Positions 1-10,860 of a stretch of DNA of 64,000 nt are shown one piece after another (positions within the stretch are counted from its first letter, which is position 1; every line of letters begins with the position of its first letter). Source of the DNA: Micrasema longulum (lineage: Eukaryota; Arthropoda; Insecta; Trichoptera; Brachycentridae); contig JAGVSM010004249.1 of assembly GCA_022494885.1 (NCBI GenBank), forward strand, positions 19,022-83,021, given 5' to 3'. A program made the position numbers and the translations under genes. The notes beneath the pieces are model-generated. The model worked only from the letters and a program-made list of their open reading frames with translations, was not told where the DNA came from and did not search any database.

Positions 1-67
1 ATTTCGACCGTTAGAGCCAATAGGAGTGACAGGATAAATTACGGTACTGGTCACGTGTCAATTAAAT

Positions 68-237
68 TCATTCTTCGAACCACATCGGTAGTAATATCGG
101 TTTATTTATTATACCCTGAACTTTTATCCGATAGTGCTGTGAAGATGAATGTTCTATTTTATTGGTCTCTTTAACTGTATTTCTATATCCACTCGTAGAT
201 ACTGCGTTGTTACCAATGGAAGAGAGGTCGTTTAGCT
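68..237 (-). CDS. candidate terminal coding exon of a minus-strand gene
   Basis: Read on the minus strand, a long T-run ending in CAG (238-240) is a textbook splice acceptor. From there one frame stays open for about 56 residues to a TGA at 68-70. The preceding exon would have to donate one base (phase 1). The peptide is rich in Ser, Asn and Lys and ends in an aromatic and acidic stretch (MWFEE); I do not recognise it. No upstream exon was found and no AATAAA lies in the 67 bases left before the window edge, so the rest of the gene and its 3' UTR are unseen. It could be a chance open frame next to a chance acceptor. Confidence 0.3.
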
Positions 238-664
238 CTGAAAAAAAAACAAAAGAAACGATTAATAAAATACTCATTTAACATTTTAAACAATATTAAA
301 AATATTAATTTTTTGCAGTTAAAAGAAAATGATAACATGCGTCTAATTTATATTTTAATGTTTTTTATTTTTGTTAATTTAAAAATATATTTTTTTTTTG
401 ATTTTATTTATCATGTAACATTAAATGCAAAGAAACCAATCTAGAACCCTGATAAGAACTTTGAGAAAGACTAATATGCACATAATTTAGTTGTTTAAAA
501 GTTTAATATTGGTTGGTTTTTGTAATATAATAAAAAAAATCAATAAACATATTGCCAATTTTAAATACATGTTGCCTGCATTAAAAAAATACACATATCA
601 AATGTGCACAACACAAAATTGGCATTTAACCATTAGGTTTGTAAGTGTACACATAAAAAAATAT
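238..664. other. AT-rich spacer
   Basis: Homopolymer-rich A/T sequence beyond the candidate acceptor; no coding or repeat signature seen. Confidence 0.5.
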
Positions 665-1064
665 CGTAGAACTCCAATTATCCAAACTCCGATTATCCCA
701 ATCACAGATTATCCGAATTATTATCAGAATTTCAGAAAAAAAGACTGAAACGTACTGTGGCTCTCAAAATAATGATTCTGTCTGCGCGGGCTACTGTCCT
801 GCTACTGTCCTTATCTCCGCGAATTGTCCTCCCTTTTTCCTCTGCCCGTTTTAATGAGTCAGTCAGTGAGTTGCTGACCTGTACTTAATAATGTACAGCA
901 CTTGTAACTACGCTTAACTTGTGAAAATGTTGCCTTTTCACTTAACGAATTAAAAGCTCTTTTTCTTTAAAAATAGTTTTTCTCCCATTTTCAACAAACA
1001 TACAGTAATTTATTAAAATAAACCCTTTTTTAAAAAATTTTTTGATAATAAAGGAGTTCTACTG
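665..1064. mobile_element. pogo/Tigger-like non-autonomous DNA transposon
   Basis: The left end reads CGTAGAACTCCAATTATCC followed by two further ATTATCC/ATTATCCG motifs, the layout usual in pogo-type (Tc1/mariner superfamily) ends. The right end GGAGTTCTACTG is the inverse of CAGTAGAACTCC and is followed by TA, the expected target duplication. The left end has lost bases of the CAG start and its TA is displaced. About 400 bp with no transposase frame, so non-autonomous. Only one copy is in the window. Confidence 0.5.
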
Positions 1065-1139
1065 TAATTTAGGTGATAAATAAAAAAAAATATATAATCA
1101 AATTTAACCAACAATGTAATACATATGAAACATTAAAAA

Positions 1140-1215
1140 AGGTAAGATTACGAATGATGAGAAAAGCAGAGTCTGAAAACTCATTGTACAAGGGGTTGAA
1201 ACTGTACTATGTAAA
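1140..1215 (+). pseudogene. LINE reverse-transcriptase C-terminal fragment
   Basis: One frame reads VRLRMMRKAESENSLYKG, typical of the tail after the RT domain of insect LINEs. The same peptide block recurs at 38180-38240 as VRLPMRRKTESQNS, so both belong to one family. No other domain survives here. Confidence 0.55.
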
Positions 1216-1289
1216 TTCGGTATTTTAAATAAACATATCAGATTATATTTTAATATCTAATAAAGCACCAAATGAATTAAGAATAAAAT

Positions 1290-1690
1290 ATGTATACTCA
1301 ACATATTACAACAGAGATGAAGAACATTTTAGAAAAGGTAATATAGAAGTCTAGGCGTCTACAGGGCTGATGAGCTGTCATTGGCTTGTTTAAGTGGCCA
1401 CTTTACACACTGTGTAACATTCAATATTCTGCCCATATTTGAACATCTATATTCCTTAAATTCTTTCACATGTTAATGTTTGTGAAAATAAAGAGCTGAA
1501 TTTTTATTTATGCGGGTGAAATTCATCTTACTGAATTATTTCACCTACATACTAGGGAACCCTGAAAATGATTTTTTTCAATTTCTTTACTTCTCTGTAG
1601 ACCAGGTATCAACATTATTTCTAGTTTGTCCAAATGTCCGTAGACGATGACGGGATTCGACTCCCCGGGGAGCTGTTACAAATTAATATG
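1290..1690 (+). repeat. FB family repeat, nearly full unit
   Basis: Runs from ACATATTACAACAGAGATGA through the conserved core AAGTGGCCACTTTACACACT to the end motif around CGACTCCCCGGGGAGCTGTT. This is one of the longest single-orientation copies and a useful reference for the others. It encodes no protein. The core contains two short palindromes, AGTGGCCACT and TTACAC-act-GTGTAA. Confidence 0.8.
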
Positions 1691-2018
1691 ATATGTTATA
1701 CAAATAAAATCTGTTTACAATATACATATTTATAAATATCAGAAAGGATTGATAAAGCGAAATCGATAAAATGTTGAAAATTTCTAAAGAAAGATACTCG
1801 ATTTTAATTATGCAGAATATTATTTTTCTTTATCATTGTTTATTCTTCCTTATTTTTAAATGCTATATTTAACTTATGAACATCTTTAATTTTACTTACC
1901 TGTATGTATATACATATTATGATATCATATTAATGCATTTTTTATCAAATATTGAAAAGGCACTAAGTGCTATTTTTTTTTAGTAAGATAAAATATTTCT
2001 AAAAAGGCCTTTAAATTT
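1691..2018. other. AT-rich spacer
   Basis: No feature recognised between the FB copy and SINE-A. Confidence 0.5.
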
Positions 2019-2220
2019 AATCGGAATTTGGGCCGTGGCTTGTGTTGCAGACTGGCAGATCAGAGGTCTAAGATTCAAATCCCACTCCACCCCAACTTGA
2101 TTTCCATTTTCTAACACTGAGTTATTTACAACTCTACGAAAATGGCCACCAAAATTGGAATGTTTTTTTGAATTATAAGGCTAAGATTTGCTTTTTAATA
2201 ATAATAAAAAAAATAATAAA
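2019..2220 (+). mobile_element. SINE-A copy (tRNA-headed)
   Basis: Head with a degraded A box and a B box (GATTCAAATCCCACTC), then the family body (CATTTTCTAACACTGAG, AAAATGGCCACCAAAATT) and an A/T-rich tail. tRNA-derived SINEs use these boxes as an internal RNA polymerase III promoter. The head cannot fold as a working tRNA. Confidence 0.75.
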
Positions 2221-2964
2221 CATGAAAGGAAGATAAAATAATAAAAACGTCCATTGGGATTTTGCTTAATGCAAAATTAATGTCACTCGACTTTCAAAAT
2301 CTTTGTAGATTTTATTAGTATTTATTTAAATTAAAATTAAAAAATCTAGTCGATAATGTTTTAGAAATTATTTTAATTATGCCAGCGTTAATTTTTTTTA
2401 AGGGAAATACTTTTTTTATAACTTTTTGGTGAGCGGGCAATCAAAATACTTAATTAAAAAAAAACTTTTCTCATTAAGGACATTACCATCTGTAACTGAC
2501 ACGTTCTTATGTGTGTAATAGTTCCGGAAAACTTCCAGTCAGTGTTTGACAAATGACGGACAATTAACCCTTTCAACAAGAAACGAGGAAATAGGGCAGA
2601 ATCGAGGTCAAGAAGAACCTTTTGGGGACTGTAAATCCACAGAGAAAATAATGTGTTCCCAGATGAAGTGATGTGACAAAAAACCGCTAATCAGTCGTAC
2701 TAATTCTGGTCTCTTGACTATAAAACGTATCATAAAACATCATCATCATGGTGATTGCGTGTATTATTTAATCCACATTAACATCATCATCATTGGCATC
2801 ATTGTGTAATATTCACGTAAAAAAGTGAATTTGAACAGGAATGTTGCGTCTCATAAAACGAAATAATACGGACCAAAATGGACACCAAGTCATAGGAACA
2901 AAAGGCATAATAGTACTACACACGTGCGTTTCCAGAAACTATCTACCAGCCAGCGGGCCACATG
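2221..2964. other. spacer with short ATC repeats
   Basis: Mostly low-copy AT-rich DNA. Short CAT/ATC runs at about 2738-2800 resemble the longer arrays downstream. The open frame at 2841-3026 has no recognisable domain and I do not call it a gene. Confidence 0.4.
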
Positions 2965-3120
2965 GCGACGGTATCTACCTACTGTCTACAATCGCTTCTC
3001 TTCGGACTTCTATCTCCCTTTGTTAACCATGGAGTTGAAACAGTGTTTGATTTATTTAGTTTTTTATTGCTTACTTCTTGGCATGAACACTTAACCAATT
3101 TACTATTATACTCTATTTTA
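2965..3120. repeat. dispersed repeat shared with 41345-41490
   Basis: Both places share GGTATCTACCTACTGT, GTTAACCAT, GTTGAAACAGTGTTT and TTACTTCTTGGCATGAACAC in the same order and spacing. The opposite strand has a 63-residue open frame here (2979-3170), Ser- and Lys-rich, disrupted in the other copy. This is probably part of a mobile element I cannot name. Confidence 0.6.
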
Positions 3121-3239
3121 TATAAATTTATTGATATTGTTTTAACTTTGCTGGAATTCCTCTCGTCCATGCGCTTCGTAGCTGCACGATGATTGGTTAT
3201 CTAGCTTTCATATATCAACTTTAAAATACCTAAATTTTG

Positions 3240-3292
3240 TAAAGGTGATTTTCACAAAAATGGCGCTATATAAATTATCCAACTATATATAT
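3240..3292 (+). mobile_element. SINE-C 3' tail fragment
   Basis: AAAATGGCGCTATATAAATT matches the 3' end of SINE-C (63000-63170, 48175-48240). It runs straight into an AT and then ATC microsatellite, which may have grown from its tail. Confidence 0.5.
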
Positions 3293-3462
3293 ATATCATC
3301 AGCATCATCATCATCATCATCATTATCAGCATCATCAGCATCATCAGCATCATCATCACCATCATAATCAGCACCATCAGTATCATCATCATTATCTTCA
3401 TCATCTTCTTTAACGTAACCAGCTTCTTCATTATCGTCATCATCGTTATCAACATAATCATT
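3293..3462. repeat. (ATC)n microsatellite
   Basis: About 170 bases of CAT/ATC/AGC triplets with interruptions. Reading frames give Met- or His-rich peptides that are artefacts of the repeat. Confidence 0.9.
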
Positions 3463-3463
3463 T

Positions 3464-3660
3464 GAGTCGGGTTATGGTCCCGTGGCTAGCGTTACGGACT
3501 CATGAATCAGAGGTCCGAGGCTCGAGCCCCACTGTACCCCATCTTTATTTCTATTTTCTAATAGTCAGTTATTTACAACGCGCTGAAAATGGCCACCAAA
3601 ATTGAAAAAGTTGGGTGAATTACAAGAGCGCTAATATTTATTTTCCTAAAAAAAATTTTA
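3464..3660 (+). mobile_element. SINE-A copy inside a microsatellite
   Basis: The complete head (GGTCCCGTGGCTAGCG, then B box GGCTCGAGCCCCACTG) is followed by the family body and A-rich tail. It lies exactly between two ATC arrays. Confidence 0.8.
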
Positions 3661-3851
3661 ACCTTCTTCATCATTTCTATTATCATCATAATCTTTACTG
3701 TCATCGCCATTTTCATCATAGTCGTCAACAGTATCATCAGCATAATCATCATAATCAGTATCTTTATCATCGTCTTTATCATTATCATCTTTATCGTCAT
3801 CACCATCTTCACCATCGTCATTATCAGCATCATCAGCATCATTATTCCTAA
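3661..3851. repeat. (ATC)n microsatellite, second block
   Basis: About 190 bases of TCA/ATC triplets continuing the array interrupted by SINE-A. The open frames on both strands are low-complexity repeat translations. Confidence 0.9.
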
Positions 3852-3979
3852 CTTACCATATTACATCCGTTTGTTGAAATTTGTCAGCAGAATGTTGTAT
3901 CCTTTGTTTATTTCGACGCTTCTTACCACATCAAACCACAACACACTACACGAAAATTTATTTCTAATATTCTATATTT

Positions 3980-4062
3980 TGGGCCGGGGGAACAAGTTCA
4001 AATACGGGCAGAATGGTTAATTTTACACACCGTGTAAAATGATTATCACAAATTGTATACTA
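3980..4062 (-). repeat. FB family fragment
   Basis: TTCAAATACGGGCAGAATGG and ACACACCGTGTAAAATG match the middle of FB in reverse orientation; both ends are lost. Confidence 0.5.
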
Positions 4063-4139
4063 TTTATTGGAATTCTTTATTCCCATTTCGAAAATGTTCT
4101 CTGTGGATTAAAGTAGAGGAATTCAAATTATTTATTAAT

Positions 4140-4240
4140 TTAATTTTTTTACCATTTTATCTACATATACAATTTATAAACATATAAGGGTGGGCATATT
4201 GCCTTAAGACAATTGCTTCCTACCTGCGCAAATAGTGTCG
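4140..4240. mobile_element. half copy of the 35335-35526 MITE
   Basis: GGGTGGGCATATTGCCTTAAGACAA followed by TTCCTACCT matches the right half of the intact MITE, including the inverted end. The left half is missing. Confidence 0.6.
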
Positions 4241-4779
4241 GTATATTTCAATATTTATTTTTATTCCAGATTCGGTCACCTCACTGTAAGAAAAGCCCAC
4301 TGATCCCCACTGTGTATGTTCAGAATTGTGTAAGCTGATTACAGAATATTAAATACTTTACCTGAAAGGACCATAAATCAAACGGGATTCTGCTTAATCC
4401 GGCCGACATTTTTAAATCAAAACTTTTATAAAAGAAAATTACGAAAACTCAGCAGGATTTTTTTTTTCTACGTGTCCAGGCATTTTCTCTGACAAATCAT
4501 GGATATCTTTTTTTTAAAATCTAAAATCTATTACAAGTTTCTAAGCATTTTCAACAATGTTTTGAGTGAATATGGTCAAATATTTTAGTTTGCATGTAAC
4601 CTCACCCCGGCCATGCGTACTGACTAGAATATTACTAAGAATGTATATAATTTAGTTACACGTAATATATGTATGTGCCGTGTCTATAAATCAAAATATG
4701 CACATATCAACAATATTTTGAGTCTGTTTGTATATACGTCTGTAGATATGCTGAATTTCCAGCCTAAAGAGTTAGAAAT
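4241..4779. other. spacer
   Basis: AT-rich, low-copy; nothing recognised. Confidence 0.4.
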
Positions 4780-4930
4780 ATCTTAATTTGTTGCAACAGA
4801 GAGGGAAAACATATTTTTGAAGGGAATTTAGAAGTTTAAGTATTAACAGAGCTTATGACCTGCCATTGGCTGGTTTAAGTGCCAACATTACACAATGCGT
4901 AGTATTCACCATTCTGTCTATGTCTTAATA
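4780..4930 (+). repeat. FB family partial copy
   Basis: Begins TTGTTGCAACAGAGAGGG and keeps GCTTATGACCTGCCATTGGC and the core, then stops before the CCCCGGGG end. It belongs to a TTGTTGCAACAGA subtype seen also at 10085. Confidence 0.7.
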
Positions 4931-4954
4931 TTCAGAGACAGATTTAAAAAAAAG

Positions 4955-5040
4955 TTTATACGAAGACCTTGCGGGTATTATTGCCTACCACGCATGAGGT
5001 TTCGGTTTTGATTCCCAATATGAAATGCGTATTAATTAAT
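4955..5040 (+). mobile_element. SINE-D-like head fragment
   Basis: TGCCTACCACGCATGAGGTTTCGGTTTTGATTCCC resembles the A/B-box head at 63425. The body has been lost to AT-rich sequence. Confidence 0.4.
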
Positions 5041-5877
5041 TATTTTTTAATAAATTCGACATAAGATACAAAACTTGATACCTCTTGTATTTTTTGTAAT
5101 CTTCAAATGGGCCTCTTTACACAGAATTCAGAAAGTTAAATTTATATTACTATGCTGGATGTTAATGAGTATCCGCTAATTCAGCAATACATTTTTATAA
5201 GAAAGAGAACAAAGATAGAACTCATAACAAGGAAAACAGAGACGCTGTTTTGTGGCGGGTCCTCCAGCGGGTGTTGTGTAAAACATATTCAATCGGTTGA
5301 TGACAGTGACGGGGGATGCACGCGCGTAATATGAGTGGCGTATTTGTGATTAATAATTTATTTTGCCATAACAGGGCTAAATTTAATGTTAATTTGCATA
5401 ATGAATGGACGAGAAATTATTATACAGTATGTCTCCATGTTCTTTTTTTTCAAATGTCTGAATTTTGGAATATTACGTCTTTTATTTGTGGTAATACGAT
5501 GTTACATCACTGCGCCCAAAGATATTATTTAGCAGTCTTTTAAGAGTTAAGTACACTCTGCAATAATATATTTTATCCACAAAATGTATAACTTCATCAT
5601 GAATCTTAAGGTATGCGCGGGGTATGCTTTTCTTCCAATATTAAAATATTTTGTTTTTACGATATTTAATTTTAGTTTATTTCCTTTTAACCATTTCGAA
5701 ATAATTTCAATATCTAATTAATGTTATTTATTACTTTATTATAATTATTTAATTATATACAAACAAGTTTATCAAAATTTTATTGTATAATATTAGACCT
5801 GATTAAAATGCAGTTTCACCAATAAATATCAGTGTAGAAGTTCAATTTATTTTAAGACGTAGCTCAATTTTTTTTTA
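5041..5877. other. spacer with a short GC-richer island
   Basis: The stretch at 5250-5335 is GC-richer than its surroundings. Short open frames at 5152-5334 and 5316-5543 show no domain, splice signals or repeat match, so no gene is called. Confidence 0.4.
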
Positions 5878-6075
5878 ATCGGCTTGTGGTACCGTGGCGT
5901 GTCTCTGACTTACGACTCAAAGGTCCGTGGTTCAAATCCCTTTCTACTCTAACTCGATTCCCATTTTCTAATAGTGAGTAATTTACAACTAGTTGAAAAT
6001 GGTTCCAAAATGAAATATTTGGGTAAATCATAGAACATAAATATTTCTTTTAAAAAAAAATAAAAAAATAAATAA
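5878..6075 (+). mobile_element. SINE-A copy
   Basis: Head with GGTCCGTGGTTCAAATCCC (B box), a well-preserved body (CCATTTTCTAATAGTGAG, AGTTGAAAATGG) and a poly-A tail from about 6048. The tail suggests L1/RTE-style retroposition. Confidence 0.8.
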
Positions 6076-6185
6076 AAAAAAGCGATGAAGACTTACTAGG
6101 TAAATGTTGCATAGAATGAATGCATAGTATACTGCACAACCAAAGATACAAAATATAATCTCATCAAAAAAGCTTTTTTTTTTAA

Positions 6186-6733
6186 CCTGGCGTCAATGAG
6201 CCCGGCACATTTTTAAACGCTCTCCACTTGTGGAATTGACAGCAACCTATCGTTTTTCATTCAGTTGCTGGAGTAAAAAAATTGACGTATTGATAGCTTG
6301 CTTTGTTTTAGTAGTGCCTTGCGCATGGACCCATACAGGTGGGTTTAAAGTGCGTTCTGGTGCCTCACACCTAGGTTCATTTTTCTAGGCACATTTTCGG
6401 CACCTACAAAACAAAAAGAAGTCTTAACTAACTAAAAAAATAAATGCTTTCCCAAAAGTTTATTTTCCAATATAGTATCTGCGTATATTCTCACTGAAAA
6501 AATGTGTTTTTATTTTAATCCCAGTTTATTTGGATTTATAAAAAAATGTTTTTCAAAAACGTATTGGATTTTTCTTTTTTAAATAACTTCATAAATTATT
6601 ACATAAATATCTAATTCAAAATTAAAAAAACCTTTTTTATAATAATGTTTATTTTAATTTATAAAATAAAAAACATATGTATTTGTAAAAGGATAAATAA
6701 TGTATTTTGAAAAATAGGTTAATTGACGCCGGG
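6186..6733. mobile_element. piggyBac-type MITE
   Basis: Left end TTAA|CCTGGCGTCAAT, right end ATTGACGCCGGG|TAAA: 12-bp inverted termini (one mismatch) beside a TTAA target site, intact on the left and changed on the right. TTAA targets and CC-starting ends are hallmarks of piggyBac. The 548-bp interior carries no transposase. It contains repeated GCCCGGCAC/GGCACC subterminal motifs that could be transposase binding sites. Confidence 0.6.
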
Positions 6734-6739
6734 TAAAAT

Positions 6740-7512
6740 AATTGTAATAAAGCCTACGAAATTTACATTTTGAAACTAATAGATATTTTTCATTTATTTT
6801 TTTATTTTCTTTTATTTAGGAAACATACAGTACAGTTACAAAGTTTTATATTTTACACAGTTAGACTTAACTCTAATGGACCAGTGAAGTTTCCATATTA
6901 TAAAGTAATTATATGTAAGGTTAATAATGAAAGTACAAAAAAGAGAAGGAAAAAAAAACATAAATGGAAGTTGTTTAAAAATTAAAATTTAAGTAAAAAA
7001 GTTATTTTAAAGTTTGTAGTTAGTATTTACAAATGGAAATAATATTAAAAATGAAGAAAATTTGTAAAAGTAATTAAAAGTAAAAAAAATAAATAGCAAT
7101 AACATTTAAAAAAAAGGAAAAACATAAAAACACTCATATATATTTTAAGGGATTCAAAGAAACAATGATAAGAATCTTTAAGTTAAATATAAGTCAATAA
7201 ATTAAGTCAATTTAAAAAACATCTTCAAAATTAATTGCACATTATAGTAAGCGCAGCAATATATTGTTTTTTTATACAAATATAAGATAAGTAATTAAAA
7301 GCAGTTTAAAAGTATAAAAACATGTCAATGCAGCAGAAAAAAAAGAAAGAATAACAGGTATAGCAAGTAATCTTTAAAATTTGAAAAAGCATATCCTAAT
7401 ATATCCTTAGAAGATTTTCAACCAAGAGTAGTCGATAAAATTTCATTAAAGCGATTTTAGCAGTAATACAATTTTTAGCAGAGAAATTTGATTAAAAATA
7501 ATAATAATATGT
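6740..7512. other. A-rich spacer
   Basis: Long purine/A-rich stretch. The open frame at 6770-6985 becomes Lys-rich low complexity and is not credible as a gene. Confidence 0.4.
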
Positions 7513-8210
7513 AACTAGGTATTTATATTCTTAAACATCTCTTTGTTCTTATTGTAACATGTCGCAAGTTTCCAGTTCTCTAACTTGTAGGAATGTAAAT
7601 TTATATATATTTTAATTTTTTTAATCTACCTATAAAAATTCACAAATATTTTTTTTGCGATTAAATGTGAATAAGCCTAAGGAATTTACACTATAAACTT
7701 TATTTATAGCGAAAAGCGGACTGTAGCAAAAAACGAATTTCATTCAGTTTGTAAAAGGTTAGGAATATTTGAAGAAAGGAAAGGAGCAATGATATGGACC
7801 TTCTTTTAATACGATGTGAATGTTCTTCAATTTTGAGCACAGTTGATAAAATGCATTATGGAATGTAACAATGTTTACAACGATGCGCGACGAATCCAAT
7901 AAATTTTATGCAATCAAATGTAATGTGTCAAAATGTTGTTTTGTTTTGTTCCAAATCCAAATCGTATAATTTTAAATATCTTTTATCTTGATGTAAGGTA
8001 GGTACCATAAGGAAAGGATAGGAAAGAAAGGCAATCGGCCAAGAAAAATATTGATACACAACTAGGTATTTACATATTTAAAACTATCTTTGTTCTTATT
8101 GTAATATGTCGCACATTTCAAATTATCTAACCCGTATGAATATAAATAGCAAATAAACTAAAATTGTAAAAAAATCTACCAGTAAAAATTCACAAGCCTT
8201 ATTTTTCATA
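7513..8210 (+). repeat. local direct duplication of about 145 bp
   Basis: AACTAGGTATTTATATTC ... TTTGTTCTTATTGTAACATG ... AAAAATTCACAAATATT at 7513-7660 recurs in order at 8062-8210 (AACTAGGTATTTACATATT ... TTTGTTCTTATTGTAATATG ... AAAAATTCACAAGCC). The copies are about 550 bp apart and clearly diverged. The DNA between and after them shares GGAAAGGA-type purine runs. No coding signal. Confidence 0.65.
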
Positions 8211-8960
8211 TGTTTTGCATTTTTTTTGTTTCAGAGCAGAATTTTCATTACGTACAACAGTTTCACAACGTAAGTTCTAAAAACAATTGGATGAAAACTT
8301 TCAGTCGTAACTTCTACAAACCAGAATGAAACGTGTTTTTAACTTGGTTGCCGATTGACCAACATAAAAACATTTTTAAAAAACTACGTGCAAGCGTACT
8401 TTGTAAATATTTCACATGTTTGCAACTTAATTTAACATTGTATTCCACTTGCTGTTAACATAATTTAATGTTTTGCATTAAAGAAGAAAATTTCCATCAA
8501 GTTTAGAAAATGACATTTTCATTAGTTACATCAATCCATTTGAAAATATTTCATCTTAAACTAATAATTATTATTAATATTTCATTAATATTTCATCTTA
8601 AACACTAATACTAAAGTGTCCATGCAGTTCGACTATGGAATCATATCCTATCACATGTCCAAGATGTCTTTTCAATATCAATGTATAAATCACGCCTAAT
8701 ATAACACCACGTTCTCTTCCTTAATGTCTCCTATTTTACTTTCTGTTTGTTCTCATTTCCACTAAAAACAAGTACTGGAATCAATTTTTATATATACGCA
8801 TATTGCTATATTTATTTTTGAATCTATTTGTTTTTTTTTTTTCTCGCTAACGTTTCAAAATTAAAATGAGTACAGTTCTGTACGTTAAACAAATTCAGAA
8901 ACCTGTATGAGTTTTTCCAACTTGATAGCTCAGGAAATCAAAAATAATAAAACCTTATGA
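8211..8960. other. spacer
   Basis: AT-rich; one small local repeat of TTTCATCTTAAAC near 8550-8600. Nothing else recognised. Confidence 0.4.
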
Positions 8961-8964
8961 AGAT

Positions 8965-9240
8965 AATTCCGCTTCGCGGCGAAGTAATTCGCGTGTTTGC
9001 CTACTATTTTTGAGGTTCTGACTTTGATTCCTGGTAGGATGGACGTGAAATATTGATTTTTAAGGTTGTTAGAACTGCAATATTTTTTATTGTTTCTGGA
9101 CTGGCACCTGAAGTGGAATACTGATCGCTTTTCCTGCATTGAACAGATAATCAATGTACACTTTAATTGATTTATTAATGCAGTGCCCTTTGCACCACAA
9201 AGTGTGGGTAGAGGCATGTTGATGATGCTGATTTTTTTCA
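8965..9240 (+). mobile_element. SINE-D copy
   Basis: Head GCGTGTTTGCCTACTA...GAGGTTCTGACTTTGATTCC, then ATGGACGTGAAATATTGAT and GGCACCTGAAGTGGAATACT, parallel to the order of motifs at 63425-63650. The open frame on the opposite strand is an accident of this repeat. Confidence 0.5.
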
Positions 9241-9560
9241 TTTATTTATTTTTATTTAAACCAATCGACAGGTTATTAAGTCAACCCTTATGGATTGGTA
9301 TATAAATAATTAATTAATTTAATAAATATAAGTATAAACATATTACAACAGGCATAAAAAACATTTAACAGAAGTAAAGTAGCAGTATATAATAAAGGTA
9401 TATAGTAGAAGACGAAATTGAATGTTTTAATGCAAATTGATAATTTGAGGTCCATTACGATAAGTTTGATAAAATTTTAAGGTAATTTTCATAAGAGTTA
9501 ATTCAAATAAATCCGTATCTGTATTGTATTTGAGATAACATTTTTCTGGTTTGCGTTCTT
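9241..9560 (-). mobile_element. possible LINE 3' UTR
   Basis: Starts with a TTTATTTATTTTTATTTAAA run, as reversed LINE tails do elsewhere in the window, followed by non-coding sequence. No protein similarity supports it. Confidence 0.25.
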
Positions 9561-10084
9561 TTCTTTTCATTTTTCTTATTCTAAAAATACAAATTAATAA
9601 GTAATAAATCCACGGGCTTTATGGTATTCAATTCCACAGGAAATTGAGAAGGCCGAAAATTACAAAACGGTATCACTTTATATTACGGAGAAATAATCCA
9701 ATCTAGAAAGGAGTATACAACAAAGACATACTGAAAATGGATTAAGCAAGGAACTCTAAATGGCGAAATTAGATACAAGATAATAAAATTAATAACCGAT
9801 ACAGAAAGTAAACAAAATGCTTCGCTTTCTCAAATCGAAAATAATATTTAGTTAAGTCAGAATTTCCAAAACTTATTTTTACTTAGATTTAATTTAAGTT
9901 TAAAAATATTTGTGTTTGTAAATGTAAATGTAAAAAGGGGTGTTATAGGAGGATTTAAATTTCTCATTCGGAGTTCATATACTATCCATGCGGTTTGATT
10001 AGAGAGTCATATTTTTTCAACTTTCAGAGATGTTTATGCATCAACTTCCATTTATAAATTCTTTCCTATGTAGATTTGTATAAA
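9561..10084. other. spacer
   Basis: A-rich low-copy sequence; nothing recognised. Confidence 0.4.
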
Positions 10085-10236
10085 TATTTCAGTTTGTTGC
10101 AACAGAAAGAGAAAAGATTTTTCAGAAGGAAATATGTAAGTATGGGCATTTGCAGGGCTTATGAGTTGTCGTTGGCTGATTTAAGTGGCCACTTTACTCA
10201 CTGTGTAACATTCCCCATCCTGCACATGTTTAACTC
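10085..10236 (+). repeat. FB family partial copy cut by piggyBac
   Basis: TTTGTTGCAACAGAAAGAG through GTGGCCACTTTACTCACTG. It breaks off at TTAA (10237-10240), where the piggyBac remnant begins, so piggyBac may have entered this copy. The continuation of FB is not visible beyond the remnant. Confidence 0.7.
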
Positions 10237-10240
10237 TTAA

Positions 10241-10860
10241 CTAGCGTCCTAGCCCCTTTGGACCCATGTTGATTTTTGTTTATTCTATTAACCTCGCGTT
10301 TTTTGAAAAAGTGACCCCTCCTCCTTAATACCTTATTTTAGTCGGGGTGAAAATATGCTCGTGAGAGAACATGTTAATTGGACCAGTGAAAATAGCATTT
10401 AAAACAAGTAAGTGAGTCCAGGGGGGCTAAGACGCAATTTTCGTAAAATTTTGTTTTGGAATATATCCATCATGGACAAGCAAGTTGCCGGCCCAAGTGG
10501 TACCGAGGCCCGTACTATAGACCAAGAAGACAAAATAGAACTGTGGCTCTTCAAAGAACTAAATGATAATTATCCTACATGATCACCAGTAGCAGAGCGA
10601 CAACAAGTCCTGGGGTGCTATTCTTAACCACTCTAGTGGCACGAGAAAACAGTTTTTCTTGTGTATTTTATATGTAAACACACGAGATAATACGGCCGTG
10701 AGAGCATTTGAAATACCAGCTCTGGAGCGCAATAATAGAAAAAATTGTTTTAAGTATCATTTTGGCAAGCCTGCAAAGACAATTCATTCATGTTTTAATT
10801 GTAAAAATCCAATTTGAAAAACGTGCACTGTCATAGTATGCAAAATCTGTTTCAATTAGT
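10241..10860 (+). mobile_element. internally deleted piggyBac element with transposase pseudogene
   Basis: Follows TTAA with CTAGCGTCCTAGCCCC; an inverse of this terminus (GGGGGGCTAAGACGC) recurs at about 10418, a subterminal inverted repeat. A frame opening at ATG 10472 (MDKQVAGPSGTEARTIDQED) looks like a transposase N-terminus and hits a stop after about 36 codons. Downstream, another frame ends in a Cys-rich block (CFNC...TCTV..CKIC at about 10790-10855), matching the zinc-binding tail of piggyBac transposases. The catalytic core between them is absent. The right terminus was not found. Confidence 0.6.

Noticed and set aside
1363..1385. CTGATGAG in an FB copy as a hammerhead core
   Set aside because: Other FB copies have CTTATGAC here and no GAAA box follows; it is a point change in one copy.
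3252..3842. Met- and His-rich open frames on both strands
   Set aside because: Translations of the ATC microsatellite.
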